64,000 nucleotides of DNA from Chenggangzhangella methanolivorans (GTDB taxonomy: Bacteria; Pseudomonadota; Alphaproteobacteria; Rhizobiales; Methylopilaceae): the NCBI RefSeq assembly GCF_019797865.1, contig NZ_CP081869.1:3125501-3189500 (forward strand), given 5' to 3'. Within the stretch, counting starts at the first letter, position 1. Every line of letters starts with the position of its first letter. Made by a program: the position numbers and the translations under genes. The notes under the pieces are model-generated. The model ran no database searches. It worked only from the letters and a program-made list of their open reading frames with translations, and was not told the origin of the DNA. Of this stretch, positions 9,301-18,360 are shown in pieces.

Positions 9301-10137
9301 GCGACCGACCGCGTCCTCGACGAGGCCCCAGTTTTGCGACGCCGCCGAGCGGGCGTCGCCGAGCTCCATCTGGTAGAGGCGCCGCTCCGGCCCGAGGTCC
9401 GGCGAGGCGAGCGTCTCCTCGAGCGAGCGGACGGCCTCGTCCTGCCGCCTTGCGTCGCCCACGAGCTGTTCGAGCTGGTCTCCGGTCGTGCGGTTCTCGC
9501 GCCACTCGGCCGAAACGGTCTCGAAAGCGGCGTCGACCTCCCGCTGGAAGCCGTCGCTTTCGGGCGCGCGAGCGCGAATGTCGGCGAGCGCGTCCTGCAC
9601 CTTGTCGTTGACCGGAAAGGTCGAGGCGGCCCCGACATGGCGGAGCTCTTCCTCGACGCCCGAGCGCACCTCGGTCCATCGCGCGGAGGCGTTGCTGCGC
9701 GCCGTCGGCAGCTCCATCGCCGCCATCTTGCGGTCGCCCGGGCTCGACTGCGGGTCACGCTGTATCTCCTCGTAGGACTCGACCGCGGCGTCGGCCTGTT
9801 CGGCCTCCTGGACGTCGGTGCGCTGTTCGACGACCTCCCCGTCGCTGGTCGGAACGAACAGCACCTGGTCCGGATAGATGAGGTTGGGATCCCTCACCTG
9901 CGGGTTGGCCCCGATGAGGCCGGGCAGAGGGGAGTCATAGGTGGTTGACACGCCGGTCATGGTGTCGCCGACCTGGATCGGATGCGGGATCTCGCCGACC
10001 CCGAGCTCGCCGGATCCGCCGGCTGCGCTTCGGTCTGCGGCGGCGGCCGCGATCGCCTGGTCGAGGCGTCTTTGTTCTGCTGTGCGCGGCGGAGGCGGCG
10101 GAGGGGTGTAGACCGGAGTTCCCACCGGAAAGTTCAT
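6379..10137 (-). CDS. Giant LysM protein with four ~115-residue repeats; candidate T3SS substrate
   Basis: An intact 1252-residue protein with no close named family known to me. It starts with a Pro-rich unfolded leader and no classical signal peptide. A LysM-like module spans about residues 50-97 (HPIQVGDTMTGVSTTY...IYPDQVLFVP). Four helical repeats of about 115 residues follow (about 120-238, 239-353, 354-467, 468-580), each with a start like LEE..., a central E/D..FP or PYPEEA segment, LR...PND, W and L..LV.DY-type ends. The middle is acidic and helical. A Gly/Ala-rich hydrophobic stretch lies at about 1045-1092, possibly a membrane hairpin, followed by a polar 160-residue tail. It lies tail-to-tail with sctU. 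Lack of a Sec signal, size and position make it a candidate secreted effector or translocator; this is inference. Confidence 0.85.
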   Translation of the reverse strand: MNFPVGTPVYTPPPPPPRTAEQRRLDQAIAAAAADRSAAGGSGELGVGEIPHPIQVGDTMTGVSTTYDSPLPGLIGANPQVRDPNLIYPDQVLFVPTSDGEVVEQRTDVQEAEQADAAVESYEEIQRDPQSSPGDRKMAAMELPTARSNASARWTEVRSGVEEELRHVGAASTFPVNDKVQDALADIRARAPESDGFQREVDAAFETVSAEWRENRTTGDQLEQLVGDARRQDEAVRSLEETLASPDLGPERRLYQMELGDARSAASQNWGLVEDAVGRELTHAGGAGLFPDEAARPTLEALRELYPNDAQFQEQVTDARETLGEAWRAAGTTTPELAGLVENYQSARSNLQSLEEFAASGEPGARNIARADIPDAQSQLSTTRSELSQEIQGTLRTLGEGKPYPEEAMRATYDQLRARLPNDPDVREIADEAWTSVTEEWAQQGWTRETLGAVIGEYEDYAGAQRSVEAAQDAGPAGRADVPELQRIAGERRGEAVDEAREQIQAAADAVPEEQKEEAAVARAMLLSNHGPQDEAYQQIVADAVDEVLVTPRVEAVEAAYEEGGASAAAAELAAQTEAVSPETASRVVEGSSSTIDRIAQDIGAGTADYDGGVETGRTYADLAIATDKASQAADGQEVVDGVAEAIAEHVPDELMVGFDYSEGARLSVMEGGGAALSLSLANAFKAKGQNDNAMMMLGSVQGGLRELQYQSEEAVKDFQEATAVPVQLQRDWGGIMSPEQAEAAMAGYVEQNPEVLEDFNRTYGRLEELGYAAERTMLTLDDEALASVDGIETAGELKDLRDEIVNDDNVTLVRAESEPARTEVIEQVIREETERIVAEEEAAGQVGEGEDGASAPSLPKQAQGSLKELGNSLMVVSSASAAADAADVSANPRVTPLAAVDDFFGSGRAVSLEPTKVTNFGGAMNGLGAAFNGLAAYSAFDTLASGEGALGDRVKAVYYSTGVAKEAAEGLAFMTSRGWLGRVSASPAAQRLATSVLPSINSSASGLGHITQQPGWIKFGTFVKTAGALIDAGYAIDSVANGDYPAAGLYTASAAGGGLMTLSGVGAIGAWGGPVGAGVVLVAGGALYFYKDAKEKAKFEEPSREYLEAAGLDPDLAEKLANYSDSDGTPAGPGIAATIRQFGVDPGTMIDTLNGMSTEEIEVITEAAHTVTPNDQGDFQVTAENDYEVWGPEGKDPQFGGHYLYDPDNTRYRGEYGASTAGVTYLTDPNPRSLTALRDMARAATGEQPFG

Positions 10138-10371
10138 GCCAGCGTCTCCCCTTCAGGCTCACACCTTGGTGATCGATCGCGCACTTCGCACTCTGCATGA
10201 CCGGGACAGAGGCCACAACCCTTAATCGGCGCGGGCTTTCGACGAGGCCTTCGGGCAACGGCTTCGGCGGAAACGGCGCCGCAGGCGCCTCGCCGAAACT
10301 GTGCGGTAGGCCAATATGTGGCAGAGTGTCGGACGTCTGGCGTCGTGAACGCCTTGCGGGAGATTCGGGAG

Positions 10372-11279
10372 ATGCCGGGAATGAAGGTCGCCGCGCTCGC
10401 AGTCGCCGCGCTCGCACTCGCCTCGGCCGCAGCGCCCGTTCTCGCGCAGGAGAGGACCTCGCGCGCCGAGCGCTGGCGCGACGGCAAGCCGGAGATCGCG
10501 CCCGCGACGCCGTCCCAGATCGATCAGCTCAACCGGCGGGACTTTCCCGTCACGCTCGACGCCGACGCGCCGCCCCAGCATGTCGACCACGACGAGACCC
10601 ACGCGGCGATCGGCTCGGATTACGTGAACTTCCTCTATGGCCGGCACCACCGCTCGCCGCGGCTCGCGCCCGACGAGGTCTATGTCGGGCCCGTGGGCGA
10701 CGGCCATCTCGGCCGCCGCGCGACCACCGAGGGACGCTCCACGCGTTCGGGCGTCTATGTCCGCGCGCCCGAATGGGTGCGCGCGCATCCCGGCGCGGAC
10801 CGCCTGACGCCGGTCGCGTTGCAGCGCAGCCTGAAGGTGCGCGAGACGCCGCGCCAGGAGGTCGCCTATGCGGGCGCCGAGAAGCCCGGCACCGTTATCG
10901 TCGACACCAGGGCGCGCACGCTGACGCTTGTCGGGGCGAGCGGCCGCGCGATCCGTTATGGCGTCGGAGTCGGCCGCGAGGGCTTCGAGTGGAAAGGCGT
11001 CCAGCGCGTCTCCGCCAAGCGCGAATGGCCGGACTGGCGTCCGCCGGCCGACATGCTGGCGCGCCGGCCGGACCTTCCGGTCCACATGGCGGGCGGACCC
11101 GAAAACCCGCTCGGGGCGCGGGCGCTTTATCTCGGCGACACGCTCTACCGCATCCACGGCTCGAACGAGCCGGAGACGATCGGCGAGCGGGTGTCGTCGG
11201 GCTGCATCCGCATGCGCAACGAGGACGTCATCGACCTCTACGACCGCGTCCGGTCGGCGCGCGCGTGGTGGTGCTCTAA
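10372..11279 (+). CDS. L,D-transpeptidase of the YkuD family (late frameshift)
   Basis: Periplasmic peptidoglycan cross-linking enzyme. A signal peptide (MKVAALAVAALALASAA...LAQ) is followed by a long basic, His-rich region and, from about residue 185, the YkuD fold: GTVIVDTRARTLTL, then the active-site block with HGSNEPETIG and the catalytic SSGCIRM (Cys as nucleophile). The frame breaks near 11250; with one base restored the last strand reads VGARVVVL and ends at TAA 11277-11279. ATG 10372 or 10381 can start it; a weak GGGAG lies upstream. It is divergent from the giant LysM gene, about 230 bases away. Confidence 0.88.
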
Positions 11280-11351
11280 GCCGCCTGCTTTGACGCAGCC
11301 CGGCGCGCCCGCCGCATCGTCGGACGAGCGCGCCGAACGATCGCCCCGGAC

Positions 11352-11772
11352 TTACGCCAGCGACGCCTCGAAGTTGATCGTCGCGTTCAGTACCTTGGAG
11401 ACCGGGCAGCCTTCCTTGGCCTTCTTGGCGATCTCCTGAAACTTGGCGTCGTCGATGCCCGGCACCTTGGCGGTGACCGAGAGATCGATCGTGGTGATGG
11501 TGAAGCCGCCGCCCTGCTGCTCGATCGAGACCGCGGACGACGCCTTGATCTCGTCCGGCGGAAAGCCCGCCTCGCCGAGCATCAGCGAGAACGCCATGGA
11601 GAAGCAGGAGGCGTGCGCCGCCGATCAGCTCTTCGGGGTTGGTGCCCTTCTCGTCGCCGAAGCGCTTCTTGAAGGAATAATTGAGGTCCGAAAGCGCGCC
11701 GCTTTCGGTCGAGATCTTGCCCGATCCTTCCTTGACGGTGCCGTTCCAGACGGCGCTGCCGGTGCGCTTCAT
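11352..11772 (-). CDS. OsmC-family peroxiredoxin (one frameshift)
   Basis: Thiol-dependent organic hydroperoxide reductase of the OsmC type. The N-terminal part (MKRTGSAVWNGTVKEGSGKI, then NPEELIG) and the C-terminal part (SMAFSLMLGEAGFPPDEIKA) lie in different frames with a junction near 11612-11620; joining gives GAAHASCFSMAFSLMLGEAG, which holds the first catalytic Cys. The second is in KEGCPVSKVLNATI. Length about 140 residues, normal for the family. It is convergent with the L,D-transpeptidase gene. Confidence 0.88.
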
Positions 11773-11893
11773 GAGCCAGTCTCCTCGGAAGTCTTGGTTG
11801 CGCCGCTCGGTCGCGGCTTCGACCGCGACATAGGGCGTCGCGGGGCGGGCGTCAGGCCCCCGGAAAATCGAGTGCGCGAAATCCGGTTTGCGC

Positions 11894-12855
11894 TCAGGCG
11901 GTCTTCATGTCCGCGCCGAGATGCGAGAGCGCGTCCTCGGCGCCGGCCTGAGCGCGGATCTTTCTGCGCGCCATCACCGCCGCGTTGACCTCGGCGCCGA
12001 GAATGAAGATCGCGGCGCTCGCGTTCAGGAACACGATCGCGGTCATGACGCCGGCCAGCCCGGCATAGGTCGATGCGTAGTTGGCGAAATGCGACAGGTA
12101 GATCGAGAAGCCGGTCGCCGTCAGGATCCAGAACCCGACCGTCAGGGCGACCCCGGGCATGACCTGCGCGATCGTCCGCCGTCCGCCGGGCAGCCACAGA
12201 TGGGTCAGCGTGAGCCCGCCCATCACCACGATGATGGTCAGCAGGTAACGGGCGACGTCGCTGATGAATTCGTAGGAGACGAACTGGGCGGCGTATTCAG
12301 GGAAGTAGTTGGAGATGTAGGTGAGCGCGACGCCCCACAGGATCGGCCAGGCGACGATGAACACCGCGACCATCACCAGGCCGAAGGCGCCGAGCGCCAC
12401 GAACCACATGCTCTGCAGCCGCGACAGCCAGATGGGCTTCGAGGTCGGCGAGTCGTAGGCGCGGCCGAGCGCGATCCGCAGCGACTCCACGGCCGAAGAC
12501 GTGACCAGAGCGTCAGCAGCACGCCGACGGTGAGCACCCCGCCGCGCGGCGTGTTCAGCACCTTGTCGACCTCGCCGGCGAGCGGCCCCGCGACGCCCGA
12601 GGGCCAGGTGTCGAAGATGAGGTGGACGATCGACGCCGAGGCGTCGCCCGCGCCGAGGAAGGCCGCGAGCGCGGTGACGAAGATCAGGAACGGGAAGATC
12701 GCGAGCAGCGCCGACATCGCGACATGCGCGGCGATCGCCCAGCCGTAATGGGCCTCGAAGCGCCGCAGCACGTCGAAGGTCAGCGGCATGAGCTTCCGGA
12801 ACAGGGCGTAGGGCCGAGACGTCATGTGGCGAAAAGGTAGCGCGATCATGGCCAA
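11894..12855 (-). CDS. YihY/BrkB-family inner-membrane protein (one frameshift)
   Basis: Polytopic membrane protein of the YihY (virulence factor BrkB) family; molecular role uncertain. Several hydrophobic helices are visible, with HYGWAIAAHVAMSALLAIFP early and the family-typical VFLNASAAIFILGAEVNAAV near the end. The reading frame breaks near 12508-12512; one missing base converts LLTLW-SR into LLTLWSTSSAVESLRIALGRAYD and restores the protein to about 320 residues. The start may be 12855 or, more in keeping with the family, the internal ATG giving MTSRPYALFRKL (12825). Confidence 0.87.
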
Positions 12856-13007
12856 GGAGGAGTCCGGACGCTCGCACGGATTTTGGGCGGCGGGCGGCTC
12901 GATCCATGAGCCGCGTTGATCGAGCCATCACGGAAGGCGTTGCGTCGGCGCGCGCGCGGGCGCAAACCCGCGCAGTTCGTCTCCGGCGATTGTCTCGAGC
13001 ACCGCCC

Positions 13008-13946
13008 ATGCAGGTTCCCCTCATCGCCGTCGTGTTCGTCGTGATCTGGTCGACCGGCTGGATCGTCGGCAAATACGCGGTCCCGCACGCCGACCCGCTG
13101 GCGTTCCTCGCGCTGCGCTATCTCGGCGCGCTCGCGCTGTTCGTTCCGGCGGCGTTCCTGCTTGGCGCGCGCTGGCCCGCGACCCTGAGGCTCTGGGGCC
13201 ATGCGTTGCTCAGCGGCGTCATGCTGCACGGCGTCTATCTCGGGGGCGTGTGGTGGGCGATCGCCCACGGCGTGCCGGCCGGGATCTCGGCGCTGATCGC
13301 CGCGCTCCAGCCGCTGTTCACGGCGCTGGCCGCAGGGCCGCTCGTTGGCGAACGGCTGAGCGCGGCGCGCTGGGGCGGCGTCGGCCTCGGCTTCGCGGGC
13401 GTCGCGCTCGTGGTCGCGCCGAAGCTCGCGGGCGGGCTTCCGCTCGGGCTTCCGCTCGCGGTCAACGTGCTCGCGATGGTGGCGGTCACGGCGGCGACGC
13501 TGCACCAGAAGCGCGCGCTCGCCGGCATGGACCTGAAGGCGCTCGCGCCGGCGCAATGCGTCGGGGCGTTGATCGTCACCGTTCCGGCCATCGCGCTTTT
13601 CGGCGAGTTCCGCTTCGACGCGACGCCGGAAGCCTTCGGGGCGCTCGCCTGGTCGGTGCTGGTGCTGTCGATCGCGGCCGTGACCTTGATGCTCGTCATG
13701 ATCGAACGCGGCGAGGTGTCGCGCGTCGCGGCGCTGATCTATCTCGTGCCGCCGGTCGCGGCGCTGCAGGCCTGGGCGATGTTCGGCGAGACGCTGAGCG
13801 TGATCCAGATCGCCGGCATGGCGCTCGCGGCGGTCGGCGTCGTGCTCGCGAACGGAACCGGACGGCCCGCGTCCGCCGAAGGGTGCATTGCGGCGAACCC
13901 GCCGGATGACGAGGATGCGGCCGAAACTTTTCGTCGGCCCGCCTGA
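13008..13946 (+). CDS. EamA/DMT-superfamily transporter
   Basis: A 312-residue membrane protein with ten predicted hydrophobic segments in two five-helix halves, typical of the drug/metabolite transporter superfamily (EamA). The first half begins IAVVFVVIWSTGWIVGKYAV and includes a pore-type SALIAALQPLFTALAAG; the second half repeats this design with RVAALIYLVPPVAALQAWAM. Substrate cannot be told from sequence. ATG 13008 is used because the residues before it are not hydrophobic. It is divergent from the YihY gene and 59 bases upstream of mcd, but the last 30 residues are polar and unrelated to transport. Confidence 0.9.
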   Translation: MQVPLIAVVFVVIWSTGWIVGKYAVPHADPLAFLALRYLGALALFVPAAFLLGARWPATLRLWGHALLSGVMLHGVYLGGVWWAIAHGVPAGISALIAALQPLFTALAAGPLVGERLSAARWGGVGLGFAGVALVVAPKLAGGLPLGLPLAVNVLAMVAVTAATLHQKRALAGMDLKALAPAQCVGALIVTVPAIALFGEFRFDATPEAFGALAWSVLVLSIAAVTLMLVMIERGEVSRVAALIYLVPPVAALQAWAMFGETLSVIQIAGMALAAVGVVLANGTGRPASAEGCIAANPPDDEDAAETFRRPA

Positions 13947-14005
13947 TCGATTGCGCGTTATGCGCGTGAAGTCGGAGCCGTGCGCGCGACTCCGGAGACT
14001 GCTTC

Positions 14006-15685
14006 ATGACCGCCCAGCCCGCCGCCGCCTCCGCGGCCGAAACGCCGGCCGCCCGCCTCGAACAGGTGCTGCCGGCGCTGGACAAACTCCTGAGCGAAGC
14101 CACCGACGCGGTCCGCCGGAAAGTCCTCAAGGACGGCCGGATCGATTCGGCCGCGCTCGACCGCGAGCAGCGCGCGGGCCACGGCCTCGCATGGTTCGCG
14201 ACCTACCGGATGGCGCTGCGCGAGCTGCACCATTGGTCCGAGCGCCTCGCCCAGGAAGGCCGCTACGGCGACATCGAGGAGCTGGTGCTGCGCGTCGGCG
14301 CCGCCGAATATCTCGCGCAGCTCATCGGCGGCGTGCCGATGAACCAGGGCGAAATCGTCCGCGCGGGCGATCTCGGCCTCGCCCCCGGCCGTCCGGCCGA
14401 GATCCTGGGCGAGGCGGCGGCCGACCTCATCGCCGACGGCGGAACGCCCGAGGCGCGCGCCGCGCTCGTGGAGCTGATGCGCAAGGCCGACGGCCGCTTC
14501 GGCTTCGGCGACTCAGGCCTCGACGAGACCCACGGCCAGTTCCGCGACGAGATGCGCCGTTTCGCGGAAGCCGAGGTCATCCCCTACGCCCACGCCTGGC
14601 ATCTCGCCAACAGCTACATCCCGCTCGAGACCGTTCAGAAGCTCTCCGAGCTCGGGGTCTTCGGCCTGACGATTCCAGAAGAATACGGCGGCCTCGGCCT
14701 CGGCAAGGAGGCGATGTGCGTCGTCTCCGAAGAGCTTTCGCGCGCCTATATCGGCGTCGGCTCGCTCGGCACCCGCTCGGAGATCGCGGCCGAACTCATC
14801 ATCGGCGGCGGCACCGAGGAGCAGAAGCAGAAGTACCTGCCCAAGCTCGCCGACGGCTCGATCCTGCCGACCGCCGTCTTCACCGAACCCAACACCGGCT
14901 CGGACCTCGCGTCCTTGAAGACCCGCGCGGTGCGCGACGGCGAGACCTATCGGGTCAACGGCGCCAAGACCTGGATCACCCATCCGGTCCGCGCCGACCT
15001 GATGACGCTGCTCGTGCGCACCGATCCGAACGAGCCCGGCCATCGCGGCCTCTCCATGCTGCTGGCCGAGAAGCCCCGCGGCACCGACGAGGATCCGTTC
15101 CCGGCCAAGGGCATGTCGGGCGGCGAGATCGAGGTGCTCGGCTATCGCGGCATGAAGGAGTTCGAGATCGGCTTCGACGGCTTCGAGGTGCCGGCCGAGA
15201 ACCTGCTCGGCGGCGTCGAGGGCCAGGGCTTCAAGCAGCTCATGAAGACCTTCGAGAGCGCCCGCATCCAGACCGCCGCCCGCGCGGTCGGCGTCGCCCA
15301 GTCGGCGCTCGACATCGGCCTGCGCTACGCCGAGGAGCGCGTGCAGTTCAAGAAGCCGCTCGCCGATTTCCCGCGCGTCGCCGACAAGCTCGCCATGATG
15401 GCGGTCGAGGTGCAGATCGCGCGCCAGATCACCTATTTCGCCGCGCGCGAGAAGGACAAGGATCACCGCTGCGACCTCGAGGCCGGCATGGCGAAGCTGC
15501 TGGCCGCCCGCGTGGCGTGGGCCGCGGCCGACAACGCGCTGCAGATCCACGGCGGCAACGGGTTCGCGCTCGAATATCAAATCAGCCGCGTGCTCTGCGA
15601 CAGCCGCATCCTCAACATCTTCGAGGGCGCGGCCGAGATCCAGGCGCACGTCATCGCGCGCCGCCTGCTGGAAGGCGGCGCCTGA
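14006..15685 (+). CDS. mcd: (2S)-Methylsuccinyl-CoA dehydrogenase
   Basis: FAD enzyme of the acyl-CoA dehydrogenase family that oxidises (2S)-methylsuccinyl-CoA to mesaconyl-CoA in the ethylmalonyl-CoA pathway. At 559 residues it is longer than ordinary acyl-CoA dehydrogenases because of an N-terminal domain of about 160 residues (ALRELHHWSERLAQEGRYGD, LAQLIGGVPMNQGEIVRAGD), which marks Mcd. The acyl-CoA dehydrogenase core follows (LGVFGLTIPEEYGGLG, AVFTEPNTGSDLASLKTRAV, ALQIHGGNGFALEYQISRVL). The frame is intact. GGAG lies about 10 bases upstream of the ATG. Electrons would go to ETF, whose genes are 5 kb downstream. Confidence 0.92.
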   Translation: MTAQPAAASAAETPAARLEQVLPALDKLLSEATDAVRRKVLKDGRIDSAALDREQRAGHGLAWFATYRMALRELHHWSERLAQEGRYGDIEELVLRVGAAEYLAQLIGGVPMNQGEIVRAGDLGLAPGRPAEILGEAAADLIADGGTPEARAALVELMRKADGRFGFGDSGLDETHGQFRDEMRRFAEAEVIPYAHAWHLANSYIPLETVQKLSELGVFGLTIPEEYGGLGLGKEAMCVVSEELSRAYIGVGSLGTRSEIAAELIIGGGTEEQKQKYLPKLADGSILPTAVFTEPNTGSDLASLKTRAVRDGETYRVNGAKTWITHPVRADLMTLLVRTDPNEPGHRGLSMLLAEKPRGTDEDPFPAKGMSGGEIEVLGYRGMKEFEIGFDGFEVPAENLLGGVEGQGFKQLMKTFESARIQTAARAVGVAQSALDIGLRYAEERVQFKKPLADFPRVADKLAMMAVEVQIARQITYFAAREKDKDHRCDLEAGMAKLLAARVAWAAADNALQIHGGNGFALEYQISRVLCDSRILNIFEGAAEIQAHVIARRLLEGGA

Positions 15686-15727
15686 TCGTCATTTTGACGC
15701 TGGCGGCGGTCTGCTAGACGGTTCTCC

Positions 15728-16816
15728 ATGACCGCCTATCGGACCGTCGAACACCTGAAGGCCTCGCTCTGGCGGGCCAAGCTCCCGACCTACGCCGACG
15801 CCATCGCGCGCTCCGTCAAGCCCGTGATCCTGTTCCTGCGCGTGCAGGCGCAGGACGACGGCCTGCCGGTCGCCGCCAGCAAGATGGGCGGCGTCCCCGA
15901 CCTGCCGGACGGCTTCGCCTGGCCAACGCGCGGGCCCTATCCGGACGCCGCCGAGCGGGCGAGGCGGGCGCTCGACTTCGCGCGCGACACGGCCGCGAAA
16001 TGGGAGAAGCAGGTCGACGGCCCGCTCGAGCCCCATCAGCGGCGGATTCCGCGCGAAGAGATCGACCGGCTCAAGACGGCGGGAGACGCGCGCGCCCGCG
16101 CCTTCGGCGAGCCGTTCCCGCTCGCCTTCGTCGGCCAGATCGATCTGGCGGCGATGGCCTCCGAACCCGGCTTCGACGCCGATCTCCCGCGCACTGGCCT
16201 CCTCAGCGTCTTCGAGGACGTCACGGACTCAGACCTCGCCGAGACCCCGGCGCTGTTCTGGCACGACGTCCCGCGCGAGGCGCTGAAGCGGCGGCCGCCG
16301 CCCGAGAGCCTTGTGGCCCATGTCGACCTCTGCGGCAGCTACGGCCTCGGGCAGGATACGCCGTGGGCCACCCTCGACATGGCCGAGACGCTGGTTCCGT
16401 TCTCGGCCTTCTCCGTGCCGCACCACTGGAAGTTCGCCTTTCCCCAGGGCGGGCCGGAATGGAGCCGCATCTGGAACTGGTTCCAGTCGGGCGACGGCGA
16501 GTATGCGCCCGCCGCGCCCGACTTCTCGGGCCATGGAGAAAATCCGCCGCAGGCGAGCTATTTCGGCGACCGGCTCGGCGGCTGGCCGCACCCGATCCAG
16601 GGCGACGTCGAGACCGAGATGGACGGCGTCAGGATCACGACGCCCGGCAAGACGGACTGGCGGCAGATCTTCGCCTATGCGGGCGAATTCTACGGCGGCA
16701 CGCGCCGCATGGGCTCCGACGGCAAGGGCGACGGCACGACCTATCACATGATCAGGGCCGACGACCTCGCGGCGCGCCGCTTCGAGGCGTCCGGCTGGAC
16801 CTATCAGATGGACTGA
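15728..16816 (+). CDS. DUF1963 (YwqG-like) protein
   Basis: A 362-residue soluble protein of the DUF1963/YwqG type, function unknown. Family-like features are the early SKMGGVPDLPDGFAWP, FVGQIDLAAMA, LLSVFEDV and the late NPPQASYFGDRLGGWPHPIQ. No signal peptide or membrane segment. It follows mcd by about 40 bases on the same strand and might be co-transcribed, but nothing ties it to acyl-CoA metabolism. Frame intact. Confidence 0.85.
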   Translation: MTAYRTVEHLKASLWRAKLPTYADAIARSVKPVILFLRVQAQDDGLPVAASKMGGVPDLPDGFAWPTRGPYPDAAERARRALDFARDTAAKWEKQVDGPLEPHQRRIPREEIDRLKTAGDARARAFGEPFPLAFVGQIDLAAMASEPGFDADLPRTGLLSVFEDVTDSDLAETPALFWHDVPREALKRRPPPESLVAHVDLCGSYGLGQDTPWATLDMAETLVPFSAFSVPHHWKFAFPQGGPEWSRIWNWFQSGDGEYAPAAPDFSGHGENPPQASYFGDRLGGWPHPIQGDVETEMDGVRITTPGKTDWRQIFAYAGEFYGGTRRMGSDGKGDGTTYHMIRADDLAARRFEASGWTYQMD

Positions 16817-16911
16817 GGTCGCTCCGCCTTACCCGGCCGTAACTTGCGGAGCCGGGCCGCCGGGTCTAACGCTCGCGCCTGATTTTCCGAAAGACGAGGC
16901 GGACGCGTTCG

Positions 16912-18176
16912 ATGTTCCAGTCCTTCTTCCCCAACCCGACCCGGACGTTTTTCCTCTCGGTCGCGATCTGGACCGCGATCGCGATCGGGACGTGGTACGC
17001 GGGGGGCGAGGGGTGGGGCCGGGCGATCTTCGCCTATCCCGCGCCGGACGCAGCCCCGATCATCGGGCCCGGAACCTTCGTCACCGGGCCGTTCCTCTGG
17101 TTCTACGTCTATTACGCCGTCGCCGTCGCGATCTTCGCCGGAGCGTGGATGACGCTGCGGCCCCACCCCTGGGCCGCCTGGTCGATCCTCGGCTCGGCCC
17201 TGATCATCTTCGTCACCTATTTCCAGGTGCAGGTATCGGTCGCGATCAACGACTGGCGCGGGCCGTTCTTCGACATGATCCAGGCCGCGATGGCCAAGAC
17301 CCGCCCCGTCGGCATCGAGGAATTCTACACCGGCATCTACCAGTTCATGAGCATCGCGCTGGTCGCGGTGGTGGTCTACGTGCTCATGCGGTTCTTCGTC
17401 AGCCACTACATCTTCCGCTGGCGGACCGCGATGAACGACTTCTACATGTCGCACTGGCCGAAGGCGCGGAACGTCGAAGGCGCCTCGCAGCGCGTGCAGG
17501 AAGACACGATGCGCTTCTCCACCCAGATGGAGACGCTCGGCGTCAGCCTGATCGACGCGGTGATGACGCTGATCGCCTTCCTGCCGGTGCTGGCGGGCCT
17601 GTCGAGCCACGTCTCCGAATTGCCGATCGTCGGCGCCATTCCCTATCCGCTGGTGTTCCTCGCGATCGCCTGGGCGGCGTTCGGCACCGGTCTGCTGGCG
17701 CTTGTCGGCATCAAGCTGCCGGGCCTTGAATTCCGTAACCAGCGCGTCGAGGCGGCCTACCGCAAGGAGCTGGTCTATGGCGAGGACCATGCTGACCGAG
17801 CGCAGCCGCCGACCGTGAAGGAGCTGTTTAGCAACGTCCGAACAAACTACTTCACGCTCTATTTCCACTACATGTATTTTAACGTCGCGCGCATGGTCTA
17901 TCTGCAGACCGACAACATCTTGATCTATGTCGCGCTGGCCCCGACCATCGTGGCGGGCAAGATCTCGTCGGCATCTTCCAGCAGATCGCCGGCGCCTTCA
18001 ATCAGGTCAGCAACTCGTTCCAGTATCTCGTCAATTCCTGGACCACGATCGTCGAGCTGATGTCGGTCTACAAGCGTCTGCGCGGCTTCGAGGCGATGAT
18101 CTATGGCGAAGAGCCGCCGAAGCAGGACAAGGAGAACCCCGAGGCCGAGGTGACCGCCGAGGGCGTCACGACCTGA
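16912..18176 (+). CDS. sbmA: SbmA/BacA-family peptide transporter (one frameshift)
   Basis: Inner-membrane importer of peptides and related compounds; in rhizobia the BacA members matter for survival in host cells and for very-long-chain fatty acids in lipid A. The protein shows the typical beginning ([20 protein letters not shown]), about seven or eight membrane segments, and [20 protein letters not shown], a hallmark block. The frame breaks near 17958-17966; with one base restored the chain continues [15 protein letters not shown]-type sequence to the TGA at 18174, about 421 residues. There is no ATPase domain, as usual for SbmA. Confidence 0.9.
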
Positions 18177-18203
18177 GGGGAAAGGGGACCAACTCTCCCT
18201 CTT

Positions 18204-18318
18204 GTCCCGGACTTGATCCGGGACCCAGAGCCGACGCCGGTCGAGGAAAGATGCGGCCGTCTGAGCGACGTCTGGAAGGCGCATCGGTTCCTTGTCCCGG
18301 ATCACGTCCGGAACAAGG
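18204..18318. repeat. Two short palindromes (TCCCGGA...TCCGGGA type)
   Basis: Two small inverted repeats lie in the gap between sbmA and tspO. The first (18204-18224) has perfect 8-base arms GTCCCGGA/TCCGGGAC around CTTGA. The second (18290-18318) has 12-base arms CCTTGTCCCGGA/TCCGGAACAAGG with one mismatch. They look like members of one short dispersed palindrome family and could fold as RNA hairpins behind sbmA. Confidence 0.6.
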
Positions 18319-18360
18319 GCCGCCTCCCTGCACGCGAACCGCCGCCCTATATTTTCGCGA

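Noticed and set aside
6529-9948. Two long plus-strand frames (654 and 466 residues) opposite the LysM protein
   Set aside because: Both are antisense to an intact 1252-residue frame with internal repeats and a LysM motif; neither has recognisable domains.
16912-18176. Undecaprenyl-diphosphatase under the shared name BacA
   Set aside because: The sequence has the SbmA-type layout and lacks [14 protein letters not shown]; that enzyme is encoded at 39283-40153.
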